Below, piece after piece: positions 33,443 through 42,633 of a stretch of 64,000 bases of DNA. Numbering within the stretch: the stretch's first letter is position 1; every line of letters starts with the position of its first letter. The notes below the pieces were generated by a model. That model saw nothing but the letters and a program-made list of their open reading frames with translations, searched no databases and was not told the origin of the DNA. A program made the translations under genes and the position numbers. The DNA is taken from NCBI RefSeq assembly GCF_030386795.1, contig NZ_JANUQM010000003.1, forward strand, positions 62,001 through 126,000. Direction: 5' to 3'. The stretch is from Streptomyces sp. S.PNR 29 (GTDB taxonomy: Bacteria; Actinomycetota; Actinomycetes; Streptomycetales; Streptomycetaceae).

Positions 33443-35419
33443 ATGAACAAGAACATCCGCCGCTCCATCGTCATAGCCGCCGGCGTCACCGGCGCCTGGG
33501 CGCTGGGCTCCACCGTGGCCAACGCGGACGAACTGCCGGCCTCCGCCGTCTCCGTACCGGACGCGACCCCTGACACGGGCGACGTCCTCGGCACCGTCAC
33601 CGACACGGTCGACGGCGTCGTCTCCGACGTGCAGGACACCGTCACCGGTGTGACCGACGGTGTGACCGACGACGCGGCCGGGACGGTCCAGGGCACCGCC
33701 GGCAAGGCGACGTCCACCGTCACCGGCACCACCGACAGCGCGCAGAGGACGGCCTCCGCCGACACCGCCGAGCAGGCCCGCCGGTACGTCGACGCGAAGG
33801 TCTCCGTCCCGCACGCGGCCAAGGTCAAGGGCGCCGCCGCCATCCAGGGCGCCAAGGCCGCCCGCGCCGCGCAGGCCGCCGCCACCGCGCACTCCGCGCT
33901 CTCCCGGGCTCCGCAGGTGACCGCTCCCCAGGTCCCCCAGGTCCCCCAGACCCCGCGGACCCCCGACCACGGCATCGACTACCTCTTCGGCCCCCTCTCC
34001 GCCTTCGCCCCGGAACTGGAGCAGGCCCTGGCCGCTGCCCAGACCAAGCTCCAGGGCGCCCAGACGGCGGCCCGTTCCCAGGCGCAGGGCGTCGACGGCG
34101 TCATCCGGACGAAGGCGCTGCAGACGGTCGCGGGCGCGGGCCGTACCGCCGCCGGGGCGAACACCGCCGCGCAGACCGGAGCGGCGGGAGCACAGGACCG
34201 CGTCGGCGGCCTGACCGCCACCGGACAGGGCGAGGCCACCGAGGCCAAGACCGCCGCCGAGGCCTCCGTCTCCTCCGTCCCGAGCCACGTCACCGGCGCG
34301 GTCGGGGGCGTCAAGCAGCAGGTGGTCGGCACCGTCAGCACCGTTCCCGGCACCGTCACTCCGGTCGTCGAGGAGACGTCCGCCGCGGCCGTCCCGCCGG
34401 TGGCGAGCGCGGCGGTGGACGGTGTCGTGCCGGTCGCCGGTGCGGCCGTGACGGGTGTCGTGCCGGTGGCCGGGCACGCCGTCGCCGGAGCCGTGCCCGT
34501 CGCCACGCAGGCCGTCGCCGGTGTGGTGCCGGTCGCCGGACACGCGGTGGACGGGGTGACGCCGGTCGCCACCCAGGCGGTGGCCGGCGTGCAGCAGACC
34601 GCCGGGCACGCCGTGGCCGCCGCGACCGCGCTCGCTCACGGCGTCGCCGCCGATGTGCAGCCCGTCGCCGGCCAGGCCGTGTACGGCGTGCAGTCGGTCA
34701 CCGGCGGGGTGGTGGCCGACGTCCGACCCGTCGTCACCGACACCGCGCAGGGCGTACAGCCCGTCGCCACCGGCGTGGTCGCCGACGTGCAGCCGGTGTC
34801 CCAGGGCCTGGCGGCGGACCTCCCGCCGTACGCCACCGGTCTGGCCGGCCAGGTCGCCCACGACACCACGGACACCGTCCTGCCGCCGGTCGCGAACACC
34901 GCCGTGCACGGCGTGGTGCCCGTCGCCGGGCAGGCCGTCGCGGACGCGGGCGGGCTGGCGTACGGCGTCGTGGGCGACGTGCGGCCCTTCGCCGGCGGTG
35001 TCGTCGGCGAGGTCGACCCGTTCGCGTACGGCGTGGCCGGGCAGGCCGCCCCGTTCGCCGAGGGCGTCGCGGGTGAGGTGCCGGCGTTCGCGCAGGGGGT
35101 CACCGGCGCCGTGCAGCCCGTCGTCGACACCGTCCACGACACCGTCCAGCCGTTCGTGCAGGGCGTCGGCGGCAGCACCACGACGCTGGCGTACGGCGCC
35201 GTGGGCCACGCGGCGCCCTTCGCCGGCGGTGTCGCCGGCGAGGTCGACCCGTTCGCGCACGGTGTCGCCGGACAGGCCGCGCCCTTCGCGCAGGACCTGA
35301 CCGGGACCTTCGAGGCCACCGGAGGCCCGCTGACCGGCCACGCCGTCACCGGCGCACAGGGCGTCGGCGACTCGGTCACGCCGGGCTACGTGCAGCAGGC
35401 GACCTCGTACCGCGTCTGA
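33443..35419 (+). CDS. Large repetitive secreted protein
   Basis: 658 residues with a signal peptide (MNKNIRRSIVIAAGVTGAWALGSTVANA). The mature part is Ala/Val/Gly/Thr-rich. Residues ~300-620 consist of degenerate ~11-13-residue units such as GVVPVAGHAV, GVTPVATQAV, ADVQPVAGQAV and GEVDPFAYGVAGQAAPF, each with a central P-[VF]-A. An earlier stretch of alternating DTV.GV units lies near residues 45-90. The pattern suggests a fibrous or beta-helical surface protein; no sortase motif or catalytic residue is seen. Function unknown. The ATG at 33443 has only a weak AAGGATC upstream. Confidence 0.75.
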   Translation: MNKNIRRSIVIAAGVTGAWALGSTVANADELPASAVSVPDATPDTGDVLGTVTDTVDGVVSDVQDTVTGVTDGVTDDAAGTVQGTAGKATSTVTGTTDSAQRTASADTAEQARRYVDAKVSVPHAAKVKGAAAIQGAKAARAAQAAATAHSALSRAPQVTAPQVPQVPQTPRTPDHGIDYLFGPLSAFAPELEQALAAAQTKLQGAQTAARSQAQGVDGVIRTKALQTVAGAGRTAAGANTAAQTGAAGAQDRVGGLTATGQGEATEAKTAAEASVSSVPSHVTGAVGGVKQQVVGTVSTVPGTVTPVVEETSAAAVPPVASAAVDGVVPVAGAAVTGVVPVAGHAVAGAVPVATQAVAGVVPVAGHAVDGVTPVATQAVAGVQQTAGHAVAAATALAHGVAADVQPVAGQAVYGVQSVTGGVVADVRPVVTDTAQGVQPVATGVVADVQPVSQGLAADLPPYATGLAGQVAHDTTDTVLPPVANTAVHGVVPVAGQAVADAGGLAYGVVGDVRPFAGGVVGEVDPFAYGVAGQAAPFAEGVAGEVPAFAQGVTGAVQPVVDTVHDTVQPFVQGVGGSTTTLAYGAVGHAAPFAGGVAGEVDPFAHGVAGQAAPFAQDLTGTFEATGGPLTGHAVTGAQGVGDSVTPGYVQQATSYRV

Positions 35420-35426
35420 CCCCGCC

Positions 35427-35472
35427 GGGCCGTACGAGCGCACCCCGGCAGCGCGCCGGGCCCGTACGGCCC
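35427..35472 (+). terminator. Terminator after repetitive secreted protein
   Basis: GGGCCGTACG (35427-35436) pairs with 35463-35472, and CCCGG/CCGGG pair inside. It begins 8 nt after the stop of the gene at 33443-35419. Confidence 0.6.
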
Positions 35473-35743
35473 CCGGTACGCCCACACCCGCCGCGCTGCC
35501 CGCCCCGCCCATGACGGGGTGCGCCCGCGGCACACCACCCGACGCCGCGAGGTGTCAGGACCGGACAGCCGAAAGCCGTCGGCGCGTTCGGCCGAAGCCT
35601 CGCGGATGGGGCCGGGTGGTCCCCATTGGGGTGGGGATCAACCGCCCCGCACCCCCGAAGGCCGCTGAAGGCAGCTGAGGCATCGAAAGGCCGCTGACGT
35701 CGGCCGGCGTCAAGGCCTTTGCGCCCCTTCGGGGTTGTTCGAC

Positions 35744-35779
35744 GGGCCTCACCGGGTCAACCCCAGCCCGGTGAGGCCC
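35744..35779. repeat. 13-bp perfect inverted repeat upstream of sucC
   Basis: GGGCCTCACCGGG (35744-35756) and its complement (35767-35779) with a 10-nt loop. No T-run follows, so it could be a terminator or a structural element. Confidence 0.5.
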
Positions 35780-36014
35780 CTCACTCGTGACACGCGGTGC
35801 CAGAGAACCCGGCATCATGTGACAGGTATCACCGCTCAGGTGTGACCCCTGATTTAGAGAGCCTCCGCAAGCGGCGATAACCTGCGAGACGGACATGCCG
35901 CGCGCTCGGACACCGTGTGCGCCTCCCTTGTGACACATGCGGACGTCACGTTGCCCTTCGCGGCACGCCCACGCATCCAACGAACCGCGAGATCACTGAT
36001 AGGGACGGAAGCGC

Positions 36015-37196
36015 GTGGACCTGTTCGAGTACCAGGCGAGGGACCTCTTCGCCAAGCACGATGTACCGGTGCTGGCCGGTGAAGTCATCGACACGCCTGA
36101 GGCGGCCCGCGCAGCCACTGAGCGCCTCGGTGGCAAGTCCGTCGTCAAGGCACAGGTGAAGGTCGGCGGCCGCGGCAAGGCCGGTGGCGTGAAGCTGGCC
36201 GCCACCCCGGACGAGGCCGTCGCCCGCGCGACGGACATCCTCGGCATGGACATCAAGGGCCACACGGTCCACAAGGTGATGATCGCCGAGACGGCCCCGG
36301 AGATCCTTGAGGAGTACTACGTCTCCTTCCTCCTCGACCGTGCCAACCGCACCTTCCTCTCCATCGCCTCCGTCGAGGGCGGCATGGAGATCGAGGAGGT
36401 CGCGGCCACCCGCCCCGAGGCCGTCGCCAAGATCGCGATCGACGCCATCGACGGTGTGGACCAGGCCAAGGCCCAGGAGATCGTCGCCGCGGCCAAGTTC
36501 CCGGCCGAGGTGGCCGACAAGGTCGCCGACGTCCTGGTCAAGCTGTGGGACACCTTCGTCAAGTCCGACGCCCTCCTGGTCGAGGTGAACCCGCTGGCCA
36601 AGGTCGCCTCCGGGGACGTCATCGCCCTCGACGGCAAGGTGTCGCTCGACGACAACGCCGAGTTCCGCCACCCCGAGTTCGAGGAGCTCCACGACAAGGC
36701 CGCGGCCAACCCGCTGGAGGCCGCCGCCAAGGAGAAGAACCTCAACTACGTCAAGCTCGACGGCGAGGTCGGCATCATCGGCAACGGCGCCGGCCTGGTC
36801 ATGTCCACCCTGGACGTCGTCGCGTACGCCGGTGAGGCGCACCAGGGCGTCAAGCCCGCCAACTTCCTCGACATCGGTGGCGGCGCCTCCGCCGAGGTCA
36901 TGGCGAACGGCCTGGAGATCATCCTGGGCGACCCGGACGTCAAGTCCGTGTTCGTCAACGTCTTCGGTGGCATCACCGCCTGTGACGCCGTCGCCAACGG
37001 CATCGTGCAGGCCCTGGAGCTCCTGGAGAGCAAGGGCGAGGAGGTCACCAAGCCGCTGGTCGTGCGCCTCGACGGCAACAACGCCGAGCTGGGTCGCCAG
37101 ATCCTCGACGACCGCAACCACCCGCTCGTGCAGCGCGTGGACACCATGGACGGCGCGGCCGACAAGGCCGCCGAGCTGGCTGCTGCCGCGAAGTAA
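36015..37196 (+). CDS. sucC: Succinyl-CoA synthetase (ligase) beta subunit
   Basis: 393 residues from GTG at 36015, preceded by GGGACGGAAG. It forms succinate and ATP (or GTP) from succinyl-CoA in the TCA cycle together with SucD. The N-terminal ATP-grasp part starts [19 protein letters not shown], the usual SucC opening, and has [18 protein letters not shown] for nucleotide binding. The C-terminal part has [13 protein letters not shown] and [16 protein letters not shown], the phosphate-helix and subunit-contact regions. The gene pair sucC-sucD is separated by 20 bp and co-transcribed. Confidence 0.98.
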   Translation: MDLFEYQARDLFAKHDVPVLAGEVIDTPEAARAATERLGGKSVVKAQVKVGGRGKAGGVKLAATPDEAVARATDILGMDIKGHTVHKVMIAETAPEILEEYYVSFLLDRANRTFLSIASVEGGMEIEEVAATRPEAVAKIAIDAIDGVDQAKAQEIVAAAKFPAEVADKVADVLVKLWDTFVKSDALLVEVNPLAKVASGDVIALDGKVSLDDNAEFRHPEFEELHDKAAANPLEAAAKEKNLNYVKLDGEVGIIGNGAGLVMSTLDVVAYAGEAHQGVKPANFLDIGGGASAEVMANGLEIILGDPDVKSVFVNVFGGITACDAVANGIVQALELLESKGEEVTKPLVVRLDGNNAELGRQILDDRNHPLVQRVDTMDGAADKAAELAAAAK

Positions 37197-37216
37197 GGGA
37201 CGAGGTACCAACAACC

Positions 37217-38101
37217 ATGGCTATCTTCCTCACCAAGGAATCCAAGGTCATCGTCCAGGGCATGACCGGCTCCGAGGGCCAGAAGCACACCCGTCGCATG
37301 CTGGCCTCCGGCACCAACATCGTCGGCGGCGTGAACCCGCGCAAGGCGGGCACCAGCGTCGACTTCGACGGCACCGAGGTACCGGTCTTCGGCTCCGTCA
37401 AGGAGGCCATCGAGAAGACCGGCGCCGACGTCACGGTCATCTTCGTCCCGGAGAAGTTCACCAAGGACGCGGTCGTCGAGGCCATCGACGCCGAGATCCC
37501 GCTGGCGGTCGTCATCACCGAGGGCATCGCGGTGCACGACACGGCGTCCTTCTGGGCCTACGCCGGAAAGAAGGGCAACAAGACCCGGATCATCGGCCCG
37601 AACTGCCCCGGCCTGATCACCCCCGGCCAGTCGAACGCCGGCATCATCCCGGCCGACATCACCAAGCCGGGCCGCATCGGTCTCGTCTCGAAGTCCGGCA
37701 CGCTGACGTACCAGATGATGTACGAGCTGCGTGACATCGGCTTCTCCACCTGCGTCGGCATCGGCGGTGACCCGATCATCGGCACCACCCACATCGACGC
37801 CCTGAAGGCCTTCCAGGACGACCCCGACACCGACCTGATCGTCATGATCGGTGAGATCGGCGGCGACGCCGAGGAGCGGGCCGCGGCCTTCATCAAGGAG
37901 AACGTGACCAAGCCGGTCGTCGGCTACGTCGCGGGCTTCACGGCGCCCGAGGGCAAGACCATGGGCCACGCCGGCGCCATCGTCTCCGGCTCCTCCGGCA
38001 CCGCCCAGGCCAAGAAGGAGGCCCTGGAGGCCGCCGGCGTCAAGGTCGGCAAGACGCCGACCGAGACGGCCAAGCTGGCCCGGGAGATCCTCGCCGGCTG
38101 A
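37217..38101 (+). CDS. sucD: Succinyl-CoA synthetase (ligase) alpha subunit
   Basis: 294 residues, normal length. The N-terminal Rossmann CoA-binding domain has [16 protein letters not shown], and the active-site His251, phosphorylated in the reaction, lies in [26 protein letters not shown] segment is also diagnostic. It forms a heterodimer or tetramer with SucC. The operon ends at a 16-bp hairpin 42 nt after its stop. Confidence 0.98.
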   Translation: MAIFLTKESKVIVQGMTGSEGQKHTRRMLASGTNIVGGVNPRKAGTSVDFDGTEVPVFGSVKEAIEKTGADVTVIFVPEKFTKDAVVEAIDAEIPLAVVITEGIAVHDTASFWAYAGKKGNKTRIIGPNCPGLITPGQSNAGIIPADITKPGRIGLVSKSGTLTYQMMYELRDIGFSTCVGIGGDPIIGTTHIDALKAFQDDPDTDLIVMIGEIGGDAEERAAAFIKENVTKPVVGYVAGFTAPEGKTMGHAGAIVSGSSGTAQAKKEALEAAGVKVGKTPTETAKLAREILAG

Positions 38102-38142
38102 GCGACCGCAGCGGCTGCTGAGCGACGGCTGAGCGACTCCTG

Positions 38143-38190
38143 AACGACGGTGGGCCCGTTCCCTGCACGGGGGGCGGGCCCACCGTCGTT
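38143..38190. terminator. Bidirectional terminator, sucD / XRE-sigma gene
   Basis: A perfect 16-bp stem (AACGACGGTGGGCCCG at 38143-38158 with 38175-38190) and 16-nt loop. It lies between facing genes, and its right edge touches the stop codon of the minus-strand gene. Confidence 0.85.
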
Positions 38191-39290
38191 CACCGCGCCA
38201 GCGGCGCCAGCCGCTCCGGCCCTCGCCGCCACTCCTGGCGCAGCTTGGCCCGCAGCTGAAGCTCCTCGGCCGACAGCGGCCCCGGCGCCACCCGCGGCGG
38301 AACCCCGCGAACCGTCTCCCCGGGAGCCACCGGCGCCTCGTAGTGCGTCGGTGCCGTGCGCAGCGTGAGCGCCGTGACGCCGATCAGGACGGCGGTGAAG
38401 GCGACGGCGGCGTGGGTCCGGAACCGGGCCCGGCGTTCGCAGCCCCACCGCACCGTCCGCGGCTCGGCCGTCCGCAGCCGCTCGGTGGAGGCCAGCAGGG
38501 CCAGACGCTGGTGGAGCACCTCGGGGTCCGACAGCTCCGGCAGGCGCGCGGCGACGATCTCACGCGCGTGCAGCAGCCGGTTCGCGGTCGCCGGTGTGCT
38601 CGCCTCCGTCTCCGCCGCCGTCTCCGGCAGGTCGAAACCGAGACCGTCGTACAGCAGGAGGGTGCGGCGGTACGACGGGGGGAGCCGCAGGAGTACGTCC
38701 ATCAGGGCGCGGTCGGCGGGGTCGGCGAGCGGCGGTTCCGGGAACCGGCGACGCAGGCGGAACCGGTTCCACGGGGAGAGGGCGCAGTCGTACGCCGCCG
38801 CCCGCACCCAGCCCGCCGGGTCGCGGTCGCGGGCGACCTCGGGCCACTGCTCCCAGGCGAGTCGGAAGGCCCGCTCGACCGACTCGCGCGCCAGATCCCG
38901 GCGGCCGGTCAGCACGTACGTCTGCCGGACGAGGGCAGGGACACAGAACTTGTACAGGATGTCGAAGGCCTGATCGGGTGTCAGGGCGGGAGCCGGCTGC
39001 GGCTCGACGGGCGGGACCTCGGTCTGCCGTCCCGTCGCCGCGGCCGTACCGGCCCGCGTCTGACCCGCCGTCTCCTCGGCCAGCCTGCTCAGCAGTCGCA
39101 CGTACGCCTCCCGGCTCCGGCCGCGCGGGGTCCTGCGGCCGGTCTCCCAGTCGCGCACCGTCGCGCGGGAGACGCCCACCCACGCCGCGAGCTGATCCTG
39201 CGTCAGCGACCCTGCCTCGCGCAGGCGTCGGCATTCCTGGGGTGGGGGAAGCGGGGTCGCAGGGCTGTGCGTCACCGGGTGCCCCACCAT
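38190..39290 (-). CDS. XRE helix-turn-helix / sigma-factor-like / membrane fusion protein
   Basis: 366 residues. Residues ~16-70 form an XRE-type helix-turn-helix (LTQDQLAAWVGVSRATVRDWETGRRTP). The middle resembles an ECF sigma factor: a region-2-like segment (AFDILYKFCVPALVRQTYVLTG... AFRLAWEQWPEVARDRDP) and a region-4-like segment (LLRLPPSYRRTLLLYDGLGFDLPETAAETEASTPATANRLLHAREI). One membrane helix follows at ~294-310 (AAVAFTAVLIGVTALTL) with a 56-residue tail outside. The build suggests a membrane-tethered transcription factor. The promoter between it and the gene at 39381 is A/T-rich (39290-39325). Confidence 0.75.
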   Translation of the reverse strand: MVGHPVTHSPATPLPPPQECRRLREAGSLTQDQLAAWVGVSRATVRDWETGRRTPRGRSREAYVRLLSRLAEETAGQTRAGTAAATGRQTEVPPVEPQPAPALTPDQAFDILYKFCVPALVRQTYVLTGRRDLARESVERAFRLAWEQWPEVARDRDPAGWVRAAAYDCALSPWNRFRLRRRFPEPPLADPADRALMDVLLRLPPSYRRTLLLYDGLGFDLPETAAETEASTPATANRLLHAREIVAARLPELSDPEVLHQRLALLASTERLRTAEPRTVRWGCERRARFRTHAAVAFTAVLIGVTALTLRTAPTHYEAPVAPGETVRGVPPRVAPGPLSAEELQLRAKLRQEWRRGPERLAPLAR

Positions 39291-39380
39291 ACGAAAAGGT
39301 GCATAAACGTATATTGAGTGACACGTCGACGGTTCGCGTGTTGCGACGGAACAGCGTGTGTCGTTGGGAGCATGGTGGGC

Positions 39381-40781
39381 GTGATCCGGATGACCGCTCG
39401 CCGATCGTCGCCGCCGCCCCTGTCCACCCGGGTCCGCGACCGATCACCCGGCCTGGCCGCCGGCCTTCTCGGTGGCGTGGCCGCGGCCGGGCTGGGGCTC
39501 GGCGCGATCGTCGTGCTCGTGATGGTGCTGTGGATCAGCTCCCCGTATCCCGACAGCGGACCCGGCGGTGCGCTGCACGTCGCCGCGGCGGTATGGCTGC
39601 TGGCGCACGGCGTGGAACTCATCCGCACCGACACGCTCTCCGGTGTCCCGGCGCCCATGGGCGTCACCCCGTTGCTGCTGCCCGTGCTGCCGGTGTGGCT
39701 GGTGCGCCGGGCGGCGCGGGACGCGACCGACGGCGGTGAGGACGGTGTGGCCGTGCTGCTGTCCGCCCGCACCGCCTGGACCGGCGTCGTCCTCGGGTAC
39801 CTCGCCGTCGCCGCGCCGGTCACGCTGTTCGCGGCGGGGGGTGCGCTGCGGCCCTCGTGGGCGTGGGCGGGGGTGTGCGTGCCGCTGGTCGCCATGGGCG
39901 CGGCCGGGGCGGGGGTGTGGACGGCGTACGGCCGTCCGGTCGGGCCGCTGGAAAGGGTGCTGGGCCTGCTGCCGGCGGGGGCGCGGCAGTTGATCGTCGG
40001 TCCGGGCGCGCGCCTGGGGGGCGCCGGACTGGCCGCGCTGGCCGGGACGGTGGTGTTCGCCGGCGGCGGGGTGCTGTTGCTGGTGGTGTCGCTGCTCTGG
40101 CACGGCGGAGCGGTGCTGGGGTCCTGGCTGGAGCTGACGGAGGGAGGGCCGGGGCGGTTCGCCGTGCTGCTGCTCTGTCTGGCGCTGGTGCCGAACGCGG
40201 TGGTGTGGGCGGTGGCGTATGCGCTCGGCCCCGGCTTCGTGCTCGGCGCCGGTCACCTCGTCGGTCCGCTCTCCTCCGGCCCCGCGCCGATGCTGCCGCC
40301 GTTCCCGCTGCTGGCGGCTGTACCGGAGCCGGGGCCGGGGGTGGCGCTGCACTGGGCGGTCGTGGGTGTGCCGGTGCTGGCGGGGGTGACGGTGGGCTGG
40401 TTCGTGGCCGGGGCGGCGACGGCCGGAGGACCGGAGGGGACCTGGTCCAAGGGGCGGACCGCCGCCGGGGCCGGGTTGGCGGGCGTGCTGTGCGCGGTGG
40501 CGCTCACCGGGCTGACCGCGGTGGCGGGCGGGCCGCTGGGTGTCGCCGCGTTGGTCCGCTTCGGGCCGGTGTGGTGGCAGGTGGCCGCGGCGGTGCTGGG
40601 GTGGGTGTCCGTGGTGGGGGTGCCGGTGGCGTTGGGGGTGCGGGGGTGGCGGGGCCGGGCGGCGGGGAGCGCGAAGGTGCCGGGTGCGGAGTGGTGGCGG
40701 GGGGCGCTGTTGCCTCTGAGGGGCCGGAGGTTCTCGCTCGGGAGACGTGCTGGGCGTGGGGGAGCGGGGGCCGCGCGGTAA
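39381..40781 (+). CDS. Polytopic membrane protein, DUF6350-like
   Basis: 466 residues from GTG at 39381 (GGGAG about 10 nt upstream); ATG at 39372 or 39390 are alternatives. About ten hydrophobic helices span most of the length, for example [20 protein letters not shown] and [20 protein letters not shown], with little loop. Motifs of the family are [25 protein letters not shown] near the N-terminus. Function unknown. It is divergent from the XRE-sigma gene and followed by a convergent membrane protein. Confidence 0.8.
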   Translation: MIRMTARRSSPPPLSTRVRDRSPGLAAGLLGGVAAAGLGLGAIVVLVMVLWISSPYPDSGPGGALHVAAAVWLLAHGVELIRTDTLSGVPAPMGVTPLLLPVLPVWLVRRAARDATDGGEDGVAVLLSARTAWTGVVLGYLAVAAPVTLFAAGGALRPSWAWAGVCVPLVAMGAAGAGVWTAYGRPVGPLERVLGLLPAGARQLIVGPGARLGGAGLAALAGTVVFAGGGVLLLVVSLLWHGGAVLGSWLELTEGGPGRFAVLLLCLALVPNAVVWAVAYALGPGFVLGAGHLVGPLSSGPAPMLPPFPLLAAVPEPGPGVALHWAVVGVPVLAGVTVGWFVAGAATAGGPEGTWSKGRTAAGAGLAGVLCAVALTGLTAVAGGPLGVAALVRFGPVWWQVAAAVLGWVSVVGVPVALGVRGWRGRAAGSAKVPGAEWWRGALLPLRGRRFSLGRRAGRGGAGAAR

Positions 40782-40897
40782 TGGGTTACGGACCAGGGGC
40801 TGCCGCCCCCGGAACCCGTGCGCGGCCTGAACGGCGCCGTCCTCGGACGCCGGACGGGCTGAGACATGCCGACCGGCGTCGAGACGTGCGGATCAGG

Positions 40898-41677
40898 TCA
40901 GCCGTTCGTGCCCAGCAGGCCCCGCAGCTCCTCCGGCAGCAGCTGGGTGCAGGACTGCTTGGCCTCGCTGGTCAGGGCGTCGTTCACGCACGTGTAGTAG
41001 TCGCGGTAGACCAGCTGGGCGGTGAAGGACGCGGCGACCAGGGCGATGGCCAGGGACGCGGTGACCAGGCCGCTGACCGCTGCCGTGGTCTGGGGGCGCC
41101 CCTCCGCGGGGGCGGGGGCGTCGGGGCTGGGAGTGCGGGGCTTGGCCCGCAGCGCGCTGATACCCCAGTAGAGAGACAGGGCGCCGAGCAGCAGGGCCAC
41201 GTACGGCCAGCTGAAGAGGGCGAAGAAGAAGGCCCACATGCCGGAGAGCAGGGCGTACCGGGCGCGGCGCTGGGCGGGGTCCGTGGGGTCCCAGCGCAGG
41301 CCCTGCCCGCCGGGTCCGCCGCCCGGGCCCTCGGGGCTCTGACCGCCGGGGCGCTCGCCGAAGCCGCCGGAGGAGCGGCCGGGCTGCCGGTCGCTCCACT
41401 GGCGGCCCCACGGAGTGCCGCCGCCCTCCTGCGAGCCCTCGGAGTCGTCGTCGCCCGACGGGCGCCGCGGCTGCCACGGACGGTCCGGTGTGCCCTCCGG
41501 CGGCGGCGCGAACGGGTTGTCCTCCTGGGCCCCGCCGCCCTGCCCGTCACCGTTCTTCCTGCCCGAGGGCGCGTCGGGCGGCGAGGCGGGGCGCTCCCGC
41601 AGCAGCAAGCCGCTGCGCTCCCCGCCCGGCGCCGACTGCTGGGGGAGCGTGAGGAGTCGCAGACTGCGGTCCGGCAT
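40898..41677 (-). CDS. Membrane protein with long Pro/Gly-rich N-terminus
   Basis: 259 residues from ATG at 41677. Residues 1-~130 are disordered and rich in Gly, Pro, Arg, Glu and Asp. Three hydrophobic helices follow ([21 protein letters not shown] as one or two, then [20 protein letters not shown]), and a short tail with two Cys ([20 protein letters not shown]) that may form a disulfide outside. Function unknown. It is divergent from purN across 326 bp. Confidence 0.7.
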   Translation of the reverse strand: MPDRSLRLLTLPQQSAPGGERSGLLLRERPASPPDAPSGRKNGDGQGGGAQEDNPFAPPPEGTPDRPWQPRRPSGDDDSEGSQEGGGTPWGRQWSDRQPGRSSGGFGERPGGQSPEGPGGGPGGQGLRWDPTDPAQRRARYALLSGMWAFFFALFSWPYVALLLGALSLYWGISALRAKPRTPSPDAPAPAEGRPQTTAAVSGLVTASLAIALVAASFTAQLVYRDYYTCVNDALTSEAKQSCTQLLPEELRGLLGTNG

Positions 41678-42003
41678 CAAGTGAGCGTCTTCCCCTTGGT
41701 GAGTACGACGGTGGTTACGACCGGCCCGGAGCGGTCCCTGAAAGTCCCGGGATCCGGTTCCGTCATCCAGTGAACGGACGATGCCCAGGAGGCGTTCCCG
41801 AGCCGGCTCCTCCCCGACGCTACCTTCCGGCCACGCCCCCGTCCCGTGGGGGCCGCCCGGTGTGCCGGTATCGTTGCTGACGGTCGGCCGCTTCGTAGAC
41901 TTCCCCGTATCCGGGAGCGCGAAGCACTCGTACGACTGTACAAACCAGCTGTACGGGCCGACTGTACGAACCCGTACAAACCCTCCCGAGAAAGGGCCCC
42001 ACC
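41678..42003. other. Divergent region upstream of purN
   Basis: 326 bp between the membrane gene (minus) and purN (plus). It contains a cluster of TGTAC-type repeats (41937-41982) directly before the purN ribosome site, and otherwise no gene or strong hairpin that I can see. Confidence 0.5.
41937..41982 (+). repeat. Four TGTACRRRCC repeats before purN
   Basis: TGTACAAACC (41937), TGTACGGGCC (41950), TGTACGAACC (41963) and CGTACAAACC (41973) lie in direct order with 13, 13 and 10 bp steps, ending 21 bp before the purN start. They could be binding sites for a purine regulator or an RNA element. Confidence 0.6.
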
Positions 42004-42633
42004 GTGGCCGCCAAGCCCGTGGCCAAGCGCCTCGTCGTGCTGGTCTCCGGATCCGGCACCAATCTGCAGGCGCTGCTGGACGCCATCGAGACGACCGGGC
42101 CCGAGGCGTACGGCGCCGAGATCGTGGCCGTCGGCGCCGACCGCGAGGGCATCGAGGGCCTCGCCCGGGCCGAGCGTGCCGGGCTGCCGACCTTCGTGCG
42201 GAAGGTCAAGGACTACCCGAGCCGCGAGGAGTGGGACGCCGCGCTCGCCGAGGCCGTGGCCGCCTACGAGCCCGACCTCGTTGTGTCCGCCGGGTTCATG
42301 AAGATCGTGGGGAAGGAGTTCCTCGCACGCTTCGGCGGGCGGTTCGTGAACACGCACCCCGCGCTGCTGCCCAGTTTTCCGGGAGCCCACGGCGTGCGGG
42401 ACGCGCTCGCGTACGGCGCCAAGGTCACCGGCTGCACCGTCCACTTCGTCGACGACGGCGTCGACACCGGGCCGATCATCGCGCAGGGCGTGGTGGAGGT
42501 CCGGGACGAGGACGACGAGAGCGCTCTGCACGAGCGCATCAAGGAAGTCGAGCGAAGGCTGCTCGTCGATGTCGTGGGGCGGCTCGCCCGCAACGGCTAT
42601 CGCATTGAGGGACGAAAGGTAGTTATCCAGTGA
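42004..42633 (+). CDS. purN: Phosphoribosylglycinamide formyltransferase
   Basis: 209 residues from GTG at 42004. It transfers a formyl group from 10-formyl-THF to GAR in de novo purine synthesis. The family landmarks are intact: [15 protein letters not shown] near the N-terminus, catalytic His118 in [12 protein letters not shown], and Asp in [11 protein letters not shown]. Its stop overlaps the purH start by 4 nt (GTGA), so the two are translationally coupled. FolD, encoded nearby at 48150, supplies its cofactor. Confidence 0.97.
   Translation: MAAKPVAKRLVVLVSGSGTNLQALLDAIETTGPEAYGAEIVAVGADREGIEGLARAERAGLPTFVRKVKDYPSREEWDAALAEAVAAYEPDLVVSAGFMKIVGKEFLARFGGRFVNTHPALLPSFPGAHGVRDALAYGAKVTGCTVHFVDDGVDTGPIIAQGVVEVRDEDDESALHERIKEVERRLLVDVVGRLARNGYRIEGRKVVIQ

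Larger units (their letters stand above)
35420..36014. other. 595-bp intergenic region before sucC
   Basis: Contains a terminator hairpin (35427-35472), a second perfect hairpin (35744-35779), direct repeats of AAGGCCGCTGA near 35659 and 35689, and the sucC promoter area. Repeated GTGAC motifs (35810-35850, including GTGACAGGTATCAC) could bind a regulator. No protein gene is supported. Confidence 0.5.

Noticed and set aside
39857..41773. Very long plus-strand frame across the membrane genes
   Set aside because: Arg/Gly/Ala-only composition typical of a G+C shadow; the real genes are 39381-40781 (+) and 40898-41677 (-).
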